A stretch of DNA of 30,447 nucleotides, taken from positions 1 through 30,447 of the forward strand of contig CAZUTK010000038.1 in NCBI GenBank assembly GCA_964623265.1. The letters are read 5' to 3'. Source of the DNA: CAZUTK01 sp964623265. Lineage in GTDB: Bacteria; Electryoneota; B3-LCP. The notes under the pieces are model-generated. The model did no database searches. It was given only the letters and a program-made list of their open reading frames with translations, and was not told where the DNA came from. Each line of letters opens with the position of its first letter. Within the stretch, counting starts at the first letter, position 1. This document shows positions 8,297-15,283 of the stretch, piece by piece. A program made the translations under genes and the position numbers.

Positions 8297-9025
8297 TTGA
8301 ATTCCGCTGACGGATCCGAAAAGCTCGCTCGTTTTCTGGCGCGTTGCGGTGTCGCCTCCCGTCGCAAATGCGAGGAGCTGATCCGCGCGGGTTGGGTGCA
8401 GGTCAATGATGTCACTGTGGTGACGCCGGAAACCCGCGTCAACTCGGTTCGGGATCGAATCCGCTATCGTGGTAAAAAAATCGAGCCGGTTCGATCCTTT
8501 CGCTACATCTTATTCCACAAACCCCATGGAGTCCTGAGCACTTGCCGCGCAGGCAAGGAAAAGGGGCGGACCGTTCTCGATTTTGTACGGCTGAGCGAAC
8601 GGATTTTTCCGGCGGGCAGGCTGGACCGGGATACGTCCGGTCTCCTGATTCTGACGAATGACGGCGATCTCGTTCATCGGCTGATTCATCCTTCTTTCGA
8701 GACGGAGCGCGAGTATATCGCGAAGACGTCGCGCCCTGTACACCCGGATGAATTGCGCCGGTTGCAGGATGGAGTCCTTCTCGAAGACGGACTCTCGAAA
8801 TTTCAGCAGGTTCAGCCGATCGGGAAACAGACTCTGCGGCTGGTGCTGTGCGAAGGCAGGAAACGGCAGATACGCAGAACTTTTGCCGCCGTCGGGCTGC
8901 CGCTTGCCGACTTGCAGCGCGTCCGTTTCGGTCCGCTCAAGCTGGGGTGCCTGCCGGCGGGCGAATGGCGGGATCTGCTGCCCGCGGAAGTCAGGCGGCT
9001 GAAAGAACTGCTAAGCAAACCTTGA
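8297..9025 (+). CDS. RsuA/RluB-family pseudouridine synthase
   Basis: The enzyme isomerises a specific uridine in ribosomal RNA to pseudouridine. An S4 RNA-binding domain (EKLARFLARCGVASRRKCEELI, residues about 8-60) precedes the catalytic domain with HKPHGVLST and the active-site motif AGRLDRDTSGLLILTNDG, where Asp110 is the expected catalytic residue. The C-terminal GRKRQIRRTFAAVGLPL block is typical of the RsuA/RluB/RluE/RluF group. The frame is open only from 8267 and contains no ATG or GTG before the S4 domain, so TTG 8297 is the only usable start; no clear Shine-Dalgarno precedes it. Which rRNA position is modified cannot be told from sequence alone; the S4 domain favours RluB-like or RsuA-like over RluE. 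At 242 residues, the length is normal. Confidence 0.93.
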   Translation: MNSADGSEKLARFLARCGVASRRKCEELIRAGWVQVNDVTVVTPETRVNSVRDRIRYRGKKIEPVRSFRYILFHKPHGVLSTCRAGKEKGRTVLDFVRLSERIFPAGRLDRDTSGLLILTNDGDLVHRLIHPSFETEREYIAKTSRPVHPDELRRLQDGVLLEDGLSKFQQVQPIGKQTLRLVLCEGRKRQIRRTFAAVGLPLADLQRVRFGPLKLGCLPAGEWRDLLPAEVRRLKELLSKP

Positions 9026-9111
9026 AAAGATCCCGTAATGGGTCTTCCACGCGTTCATAATGCATACATAACTTGGATATCTTGGGGGGCTTATACCATC
9101 AGGAAGAACGT

Positions 9112-10347
9112 ATGCTTTTGATCCGTCAAGTGGTCTGGCTGGCGGTTCTGTTGCCGGTCGGAGCATCCGCGCAGGCGACGGATGCCCGTTGCCTCCAGTG
9201 CCACTCGAAACCGAGTCTCGCCCGCGTGAATGATCAAGGCGAGGTTGCATCTCTTTTTGTTGATCCAGAGCAGTATCGCGCCTCCGTCCACCGCGATCTG
9301 CACTGTGTGGATTGCCATAAGGATCTGCGGACGGTTCAGAATTACCCTCATGCGCCTTCTTTGGAACCGGTTCACTGCGCGGATTGCCATGCCGCGGAAT
9401 CCCAGCAGATGGCGGTCTCCACGCACTGGCAGATGAACCTGCCTGGCCGCAGCGGGAAAATGAGCTGCTCCACCTGTCATGGAACGCATTCCATTCTCCC
9501 GCATACCGATCCCGAATCCAGGACGAATCGAAAGAACATCGCCACAGTTTGTCTGGGCTGCCACGCCGACCAGGAGATCATTCCCGGATCCGGCGTCAAG
9601 GTCAGCGCTTACGAATACAGTGTGCATGGGTTGCGGCTGTTTGTGGAAGGCGACACTTCGGCGGCGGAATGCGTGGATTGTCACGGCAATCATCGAGTTC
9701 TGCCGGCGGATAATCCGGCTTCACCCGTTAATAAGCCCCGCATTCCGCAAACCTGTGGTCGCTGTCATAAAGATGTTCTGGCGAATTACGAGCATTCCAT
9801 CCACGGAGTGGCGGCGGCAAATGGAGTCTCGGAAGCCCCCGTCTGCACGGATTGCCATGGGGAACACACCATTCGAGCGCCGCATATCGCCCAGTCCTCG
9901 GTATCCCGATCGAAAATCCCGGAAACTTGCGGAAAATGCCATGAAAGCGTGCAGTTGACGAAAAAATTCGGCATCGCCTCGGATCGCTATTCGACCTATG
10001 AAGACAGCTATCACGGAGTCGCCAATCAATACGGCCGCACCATCGTGGCAAACTGCGCTTCCTGCCACGGGCATCACGACATCTTGCCGCCCTCGGATCC
10101 TGCTTCTTCCGTGAATCCCGCCAACCTGGTGGCAACCTGCGGAAAGTGTCATCCCAACGCCGGCGAAAATTTCACCCGCGGCAAAGTGCACGTCAAGGCG
10201 ACTCTCAGCAACTCCCCCGGGGTATTCTTCGTGCGCAAATTCTACTACATCTTTATCGGTTCCTTGATGATCGTGTTCATCGCCTACATTTTCGTTGAAT
10301 ATCGAGGTTACCTGCGAAGAAAGTCGAGCCAGATAAAGAAGCAATGA
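9112..10347 (+). CDS. Membrane-anchored multihaem cytochrome c, 11 haems
   Basis: ATG 9112 has AGGA 7 bases upstream and opens a signal peptide (LLIRQVVWLAVLLPVGASAQA); the in-frame ORF back to 9073 has neither. The 411-residue protein carries 11 CXXCH haem-c motifs: three N-terminal (CLQCH, CVDCH, CADCH) and then four copies of a di-haem unit. Each unit has the pattern CxxCHGxH-I-P, a Pro/Ser-rich stretch, and a T-Cgx-CH motif before the next SxHG-type histidine. The extra His residues are likely distal ligands. A single C-terminal membrane helix (YYIFIGSLMIVFIAYIFV) anchors it, with the haem domain in the periplasm. The last four bases (ATGA) overlap the start of the cytochrome b gene. It is a paralogue of the gene at 11036. 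It most likely relays electrons between the cytochrome b subunit and further carriers. Confidence 0.93.
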   Translation: MLLIRQVVWLAVLLPVGASAQATDARCLQCHSKPSLARVNDQGEVASLFVDPEQYRASVHRDLHCVDCHKDLRTVQNYPHAPSLEPVHCADCHAAESQQMAVSTHWQMNLPGRSGKMSCSTCHGTHSILPHTDPESRTNRKNIATVCLGCHADQEIIPGSGVKVSAYEYSVHGLRLFVEGDTSAAECVDCHGNHRVLPADNPASPVNKPRIPQTCGRCHKDVLANYEHSIHGVAAANGVSEAPVCTDCHGEHTIRAPHIAQSSVSRSKIPETCGKCHESVQLTKKFGIASDRYSTYEDSYHGVANQYGRTIVANCASCHGHHDILPPSDPASSVNPANLVATCGKCHPNAGENFTRGKVHVKATLSNSPGVFFVRKFYYIFIGSLMIVFIAYIFVEYRGYLRRKSSQIKKQ

Positions 10348-11039
10348 AAAAGCGATCCCCGGACGAAATCCTGCGGTTCACTGTGTCGGAAAGAGTTCAG
10401 CATCTGCTGATGATGATCAGCATGGTCGTGCTCGCTCTGACCGGCTTATCGCTGCGCTATCACCATACCTTCTGGGGAAACTGGCTGATTCGCTTGGAAG
10501 GCGGATTAGCAGGACGCGGTTGGATCCACCGCGCGGCGGCCGTCGTCTTGATCTGCGTCGCGGTCTATCATCATTTTTACGTCCTTCTGTCCCCGCGGGG
10601 ACATCGGCTGCTGCAAGACTATCTGCCTCGGTCCGGCGATCTGAGCAGATTTCTGCAGGGATTCCGTTTCAGCATGGGGTGGCGGGATATCCGCCCCGAC
10701 TGGGGAAAATTCAACTTTTTCCAGAAACTGCAGTATCTCGGAGTTGTAGTCGGCGTCATCACGATGATCATCACCGGCATTGTTCTCTGGCTAGGTCCGC
10801 CGGTCATCGCCCTGATCCCCAAATGGCTGCTGGATCTCACTCTGATCGTTCACGGCGGTGAAGGGCTGCTGATCTTCATCCTTCTTTTCTTTTGGCACCT
10901 GTACAATGTGCATTTTTCTCCCGGCAATTTTCCGATGAACTGGAGCTGGATCACCGGACGCATTTCCAGATGGGAATGTCAGGAAAACCACCCGGCGGAA
11001 TATCGCCGCTTGTTGCAGGAAGGGGAGCTGTCGGAATGA
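10344..11039 (+). CDS. Four-helix cytochrome b subunit (b561/formate dehydrogenase-gamma-like)
   Basis: This 231-residue integral membrane protein has four helices with haem-b type histidines: VQHLLMMISM (helix 1), IHRAAAVVLICVAVYHHFYV (helix 2), helix 3 with GVITMIITGIVLWLG, and IVHGGEGLL plus FWHLYNVHFSPGNFPM (helix 4). This resembles cytochrome b subunits of formate dehydrogenase, Ni-Fe hydrogenase and thiosulfate reductase, which exchange electrons with the quinone pool. It overlaps the upstream cytochrome c by ATGA and the downstream one by 4 bases, so translation is coupled. It is paralogous to the cytochrome b at 12122-13075, sharing the FNFF/FSYIEK-type stretch before helix 3 and the WITGRISR/WITGKISR C-terminal end. 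Role inferred: quinol oxidation (or quinone reduction) coupled to the periplasmic haems. Confidence 0.9.
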   Translation: MKKRSPDEILRFTVSERVQHLLMMISMVVLALTGLSLRYHHTFWGNWLIRLEGGLAGRGWIHRAAAVVLICVAVYHHFYVLLSPRGHRLLQDYLPRSGDLSRFLQGFRFSMGWRDIRPDWGKFNFFQKLQYLGVVVGVITMIITGIVLWLGPPVIALIPKWLLDLTLIVHGGEGLLIFILLFFWHLYNVHFSPGNFPMNWSWITGRISRWECQENHPAEYRRLLQEGELSE

Positions 11040-12073
11040 AGAGATTCGCATTCTGGGCGGCTCTGGGATTCCTGCTCTTCACGCGGGGGAACGCCGCTCC
11101 CGTGCAGCGCTGCGAAATCTGCCACGCCAAACCCGACTTTAAAAAGGTTCTGGAGAATAACCAGATCCAATCCCTCTATGTCCCACCGGATTCCATCGCC
11201 CATTCTGTCCATCGCCTGCGCGAGTGCACCGACTGCCATCGCGATGTCACGGAAATCCCCCATAAGAAAGACCTGCAGAGGGTGGATTGCACGCAATGTC
11301 ATTACATCGGTAATTTGGTCGGAGCGCCGGAAACGGAAAAATACGAGCAGTATCGGGAGAGCGTGCACGGACAGGCGGCGCTGGCGGGAAATTCCAAAGC
11401 TCCTCTTTGTGCGGATTGTCACGGCGCGCACAACGTGCAGGTGCCGCATTCCGAGGAGTCGCCGCTGAACCACCGCAATGTCGCATACAGTTGCGGAAGA
11501 TGCCACGTCGTGGCTTTCGCGGATTACCGGGAATCCATTCACGGCAAGTTGATGATCGCAGGCAATCCGAACACGCCTACCTGCACGAACTGCCACGGCG
11601 AGCACACCATCGCGTCCCCTTCGCAGCCGAGTTCGTCGGTTTTTCCCGCCAACATCCCCGATACTTGCGGGAAATGTCATGCCGCAGAGCGCATTGCGAA
11701 TCAGTACGGATTGTCGCTCGCGCCGGTGCCAACCTACACCGAGAGCTTTCACGGCATCGCCACGGCTTTCGGCTCGAAAACCGCCGCCAACTGCGCTTCC
11801 TGTCACGGATACCATCACATCCTTCCCCCGGACGACCCTCAATCCACCGTGTATTCGGCGAACCTCCCCAAAACCTGCGGCAAGTGTCATCCGGAAGCCA
11901 ACGCCAACTGGGCGCGGGGAAAAATCCACGTGGATGCTTCGAAAAAAGAGGCGGGCATCATCTTCTACGTCGCCAGTTTCTTCAAGTGGCTGACCATCCT
12001 GACGTTGACTGGTCTGCTGATCAACATCGCCCTGGATTTCTCCCGCCGAATCCGCGGACACAAGAAGAAGTGA
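11036..12073 (+). CDS. Membrane-anchored multihaem cytochrome c, 9 haems
   Basis: ATG 11036 overlaps the cytochrome b stop and has AGGGGAG about 8 bases upstream. A signal peptide (FAFWAALGFLLFTRGNAA) precedes nine CXXCH motifs: three N-terminal (CEICH, CTDCH, CTQCH) and three copies of the di-haem unit (CADCH/CGRCH, CTNCH/CGKCH, CASCH/CGKCH). A C-terminal membrane helix (LTILTLTGLLINIALDF) follows. It aligns with the 11-haem protein at 9112 along its length, with near-identical ends of the haem domain (ANCASCHG, HHILPPDDP against HDILPPSDP, KTCGKCHPEANANWARGKIHV), but it has one fewer di-haem unit. The protein is 345 residues. With the cytochrome b genes on either side, it forms the second half of a duplicated c-b pair. 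Electron-transfer role sure; partner unknown. Confidence 0.93.
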   Translation: MKRFAFWAALGFLLFTRGNAAPVQRCEICHAKPDFKKVLENNQIQSLYVPPDSIAHSVHRLRECTDCHRDVTEIPHKKDLQRVDCTQCHYIGNLVGAPETEKYEQYRESVHGQAALAGNSKAPLCADCHGAHNVQVPHSEESPLNHRNVAYSCGRCHVVAFADYRESIHGKLMIAGNPNTPTCTNCHGEHTIASPSQPSSSVFPANIPDTCGKCHAAERIANQYGLSLAPVPTYTESFHGIATAFGSKTAANCASCHGYHHILPPDDPQSTVYSANLPKTCGKCHPEANANWARGKIHVDASKKEAGIIFYVASFFKWLTILTLTGLLINIALDFSRRIRGHKKK

Positions 12074-12084
12074 GCCGGAATCGA

Positions 12085-12132
12085 ATGCCTCGAACGATAG
12101 ATCAACCCCGCAACCCGCGAAATGATGTCTGA
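12085..12132 (+). other. Possible 15-codon bridging ORF before second cytochrome b
   Basis: An ATG 11 bases after the upstream stop, preceded by CCGGAA, opens 15 codons ending at TGA 12130-12132, across the ATG pair at 12122/12125. It could load ribosomes for the cytochrome b gene, which lacks its own Shine-Dalgarno. It is very short and may be chance. Confidence 0.2.
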
Positions 12133-13075
12133 ACCGGAACGGAAGGCGAAGGAATTCTTGCGGAAGGAGATCTCGGCGCGGCTGAATTCGCGCGGAATTT
12201 CCGACTTCTCCTTAGACGAAAGCCGATTGGAGGAAATCGCCTCCACTATCGAAGATCGAATCGAGCGCGAAGCGAAGCGCATCGAAACGGATGTCCGCCG
12301 GAGAACCAAAATCCGCAAACGGCGTAAGGCAGAAAAAGCGGAAGAAGAGTACTTTCTCCGTCTCTCACTGAATCTGCGTCTCCAGCATTTCGTGATGCTC
12401 ACCTCCGTGCTCACCTTGATCCTCACCGGACTGCCGTTGAAATTTCACGATGCCTCGCTGTCGCATCTCATCATCGGGTGGTTGGGAGGCATCAACAACT
12501 CGGCGTTGATTCACCGCATCGCCGCGACGGGGTTGATCGGCGTCGGCGTCTATCATTTGTTCTACACATTTCTCTCCCGCGACGGCAGGCGCGATTTCAA
12601 ACTGCTGCTGCCCCAAAAGCAGGATCTGCTGGATTATTTCCAACAGATCAAGTATTATTTGGGGAAAACGGACGAGAAAGCGCGCTTCGGACGTTTCAGC
12701 TACATCGAAAAATTCGATTACTGGGCGGTCTATTGGGGGATGGTGATTATGATCAGCTCCGGATCCCTCCTCTGGTTTGAAGGAATCGCTTTAAGGGTTC
12801 TGCCCAAGTTTGCGCTGGACATCGCCAAGGAAGCTCATTCCGATGAAGCGCTGCTGGCGACGCTCGCCATCATCATCTGGCATTTCTACAATGTCCATCT
12901 CAACCCGCACAAATTCCCTATGTCCAAGACCTGGATCACGGGCAAAATCTCGAGATCGGAAATGATCGAGGAACACGCACTGGAGTATGAAGAGATCGCG
13001 CGGCGGCGCGCGATCTCCGCCGCCGGCGATGAAGATTCCGGAAAATCCTCTCCCGCAACAGAGGAGGCGCAATGA
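12122..13075 (+). CDS. Cytochrome b subunit with charged N-terminal extension
   Basis: The C-terminal 235 residues form the same four-helix cytochrome b as the gene at 10344, with histidines in LQHFVMLTSV, LIHRIAATGL, GVYHLFYTFL, EAHSDEALL and IWHFYNVHLNPHKFPM. The first 80 or so residues are an added, highly charged helical segment (IEDRIEREAKRIETDVRRRT, then KRRKAEKAEEEYF), probably cytoplasmic and possibly coiled coil. The gene could start at ATG 12122 or 12125; no Shine-Dalgarno is visible, and a 15-codon ORF (12085-12132) runs across these starts, so translation may be coupled. The stop overlaps the next ATG by four bases. It probably handles quinone electrons for the large cytochrome downstream. 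Family sure; the role of the extension is unknown. Confidence 0.9.
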   Translation: MMSEPERKAKEFLRKEISARLNSRGISDFSLDESRLEEIASTIEDRIEREAKRIETDVRRRTKIRKRRKAEKAEEEYFLRLSLNLRLQHFVMLTSVLTLILTGLPLKFHDASLSHLIIGWLGGINNSALIHRIAATGLIGVGVYHLFYTFLSRDGRRDFKLLLPQKQDLLDYFQQIKYYLGKTDEKARFGRFSYIEKFDYWAVYWGMVIMISSGSLLWFEGIALRVLPKFALDIAKEAHSDEALLATLAIIIWHFYNVHLNPHKFPMSKTWITGKISRSEMIEEHALEYEEIARRRAISAAGDEDSGKSSPATEEAQ

Positions 13076-15117
13076 GGGATTTCTTCCGGAGCCTTATTCT
13101 GGGTTTGAAAACGTACTACAGGCAAATAATTGTAATCGCGCTGGTCGGTTTGGGATTCCTGGTGCTGTTGAACGTCGGTTATTATTTCCTGAGCCGGGAC
13201 AGCGAAACGTGTCTGACCTGCCATTATTTACGTCCTTATTACAGTGCCTACTCTAAGTCCACCCACCGGGATGTCGCCTGCGTCGCCTGTCATCCGGAAC
13301 GGAAACTTCTGATGGGGAAATATGCGCTTCGCTACGTCACCGCCACCTATTCCTCCCAGCCCATCGCGCGGGTGGAGGATCAATCCTGTCTGAACTGCCA
13401 CGAAGGGCAGACTCTGGACACCGATCAGCCTTTTGAACGCAACATCACCTTCAATCACAACCTGCATCTCCATAAGCCGGTGCGCGGGGTGCAGCTGCAT
13501 TGCACCACGTGTCACAATCACCGCACACCCGAGAAGTACCTCTCCGTGGATCACCAGGCGTGTTATCTCTGCCATTTCAAAGGCGCCGCCCGGGGCCAAT
13601 CCCAGACGGGATGCCAGACCTGCCACGGCAATCCCAAACAGGAAGTCCAGCACCAGGGTTTTATGTTCAATCATCAGGCGTATATTGACATCGGATTGAA
13701 CTGCGGACAATGCCATGTGGATGTCATCCGGGGGGACGCAGACGTACCGCCGGAGCGCTGCGAATCCTGCCATGTGGCGCGGACGCAGCATTACGGCGAT
13801 TTTGCGCTGATCCACGATGTGCACGTGCATAAACAGGATCTGGACTGCTTCCGCTGTCACAACAGCATTGAACACGGGAAATTCGGCATGATCAGCTCGC
13901 TGGAAATTCGCTGCGAAAATTGCCACGTCAAGCTGCACACACCCGAAAAACAGATGTATTTCGGCGCGGGCGGGAGAGGCATCCCCGACGTTCCTTCTCG
14001 GATGTTTCTGGCGCAGGTCTCCTGCGATGGCTGTCATAAGAAAGAAGTGGGCATCGGCGAGGTCGAATTCGGAGCGGCGGCGCGGCGCACTCAGCGCGAA
14101 TCCTGCCTGCAATGTCACGGCAAAGGCTACGATCTGATGCTGGACGATTGGCTGCAGACTACGCCGCTGCTTTTAAAAACCGTGGAACCCTATCTGAAGC
14201 AGACGGAAACCGCGCTTAAAAACAGAAAGGATCGAAACGGGAAAATCGCGGACATCGCCGCCGCCGTCGAAGAAGCGCGCTATAATTTCGATTTCGTCCG
14301 CGATGGACGCACCGCGCACAACGTGTTTTACGCGCTGGACCTGCTTCACAATGTGATCAGCACATTGCAGAACGTTCGCCCTGCTCTCGGTTTGACCGCT
14401 CAATTAGACCTTGGTCCCGTGCTCGGCAAGCCGGATGGATACTGCAACGCGCTGTGCCACAATAGAATGGCAAAACCCACCGAAGTCACCTATGAGAGAG
14501 CGGTTTTCCCGCACGATCTTCACTCCCAAGATTTAGAACTCGCCTGCACGGTTTGCCATCCGGCGGATAAGCACCGTCAGGCTATAATCAACCGGCAGGA
14601 ATGCAAGAGCTGTCATCATGGTGATTATCCCGTCCAGTGCGTGAATTGCCACTGGCGACAGGAAGAAGTGTACAACGGAAACAGTTCGACGTTGAATTGG
14701 AAAAACCAACCCGATGTGATGGCGGCGGCTCAGATCGCCTGCGAAGGCTGCCATGACGTGAAGCAGCCGCCTTCCCGCGATGCGGTTGCCGAAAAATGCG
14801 CCGCCTGCCATGATGACGGCTATCGCGGCTTGTTGGAAGAATGGGCGGCGGAAGCGACGTTGAATCGTGAGCAGCTCGATATCGCGCTGGAAGATGTTCG
14901 CCGGGTTCTTGCGGAAACAGAGCGGGCCGGGAAAAAATTTGAAGATGAACGCAAAGCCATCGCCGAAATCGCGGACGAAGCGGAGTATTTAGCTCGAGCG
15001 AACCCGCTGCACAATTATGATGCGGCGATGGAACGATACGCTTTCTTGAAGCGGAAATTGAGTGAGGTGCGGGCGCGGCTCACAGATCAGCACACGCAGG
15101 GGAGCACGCGGCACTGA
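13072..15117 (+). CDS. Large NapC/NirT-headed multihaem cytochrome c, 18 haem motifs
   Basis: The 681-residue protein has an N-terminal membrane anchor (IIVIALVGLGFLVLLNVGYYF) followed at once by a NapC/NirT-type haem pair (CLTCHYLRPYY then VACVACHPERK). Such heads take electrons from quinol. In all I count 17 CXXCH motifs plus one CX3CH (CNALCH at 14443-14460), 18 likely haems. Two regions without haems are helical. Both begin with CxxCHxxGYxxxLxxW (CLQCHGKGYDLMLDDW and CAACHDDGYRGLLEEW) and end with a His-Asn motif (DLLHNV and NPLHNYDAAM), indicating an internal duplication of a haem-helix module. The C-terminus has no second anchor. It is the last gene of the operon, overlapping the cytochrome b by four bases. 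It probably forms the exit of the electron chain; its acceptor is not in the window. Confidence 0.92.
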   Translation: MRDFFRSLILGLKTYYRQIIVIALVGLGFLVLLNVGYYFLSRDSETCLTCHYLRPYYSAYSKSTHRDVACVACHPERKLLMGKYALRYVTATYSSQPIARVEDQSCLNCHEGQTLDTDQPFERNITFNHNLHLHKPVRGVQLHCTTCHNHRTPEKYLSVDHQACYLCHFKGAARGQSQTGCQTCHGNPKQEVQHQGFMFNHQAYIDIGLNCGQCHVDVIRGDADVPPERCESCHVARTQHYGDFALIHDVHVHKQDLDCFRCHNSIEHGKFGMISSLEIRCENCHVKLHTPEKQMYFGAGGRGIPDVPSRMFLAQVSCDGCHKKEVGIGEVEFGAAARRTQRESCLQCHGKGYDLMLDDWLQTTPLLLKTVEPYLKQTETALKNRKDRNGKIADIAAAVEEARYNFDFVRDGRTAHNVFYALDLLHNVISTLQNVRPALGLTAQLDLGPVLGKPDGYCNALCHNRMAKPTEVTYERAVFPHDLHSQDLELACTVCHPADKHRQAIINRQECKSCHHGDYPVQCVNCHWRQEEVYNGNSSTLNWKNQPDVMAAAQIACEGCHDVKQPPSRDAVAEKCAACHDDGYRGLLEEWAAEATLNREQLDIALEDVRRVLAETERAGKKFEDERKAIAEIADEAEYLARANPLHNYDAAMERYAFLKRKLSEVRARLTDQHTQGSTRH

Positions 15118-15166
15118 ACTTCAGATATTCATCACAAAAAAGAATAAAAAACATTAAAGTTTTCTT

Positions 15167-15213
15167 GAAAAGATCCGATAATAAAATCGAGAGTCATAGA
15201 GAAGGATCTTTTC
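15167..15213 (+). repeat. 10-bp inverted repeat after the cytochrome operon
   Basis: GAAAAGATCC (15167-15176) and GGATCTTTTC (15204-15213) are perfect inverted repeats separated by 27 bases, in the non-coding stretch between the operon stop and its terminator. It could be an RNA hairpin protecting the mRNA 3' end or a protein site. Apart from this and the terminator, I see nothing in 15118-15281. Confidence 0.4.
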
Positions 15214-15253
15214 AGAGAATCGAAAAGTTGACGCGTGTACATCACCCCTGCAG

Positions 15254-15283
15254 CAGCGCGGGAACCACCTCCGCGCTGTTTTT
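15254..15283 (+). terminator. Intrinsic terminator of the cytochrome operon
   Basis: CAGCGCGG (15254-15261) pairs perfectly with CCGCGCTG (15271-15278) around a 9-base loop, followed by TTTTT (15279-15283). Only the plus strand has the T run. It lies 136 bases after the operon stop and touches the stop codon of the convergent TatD/radical SAM gene. Confidence 0.85.
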
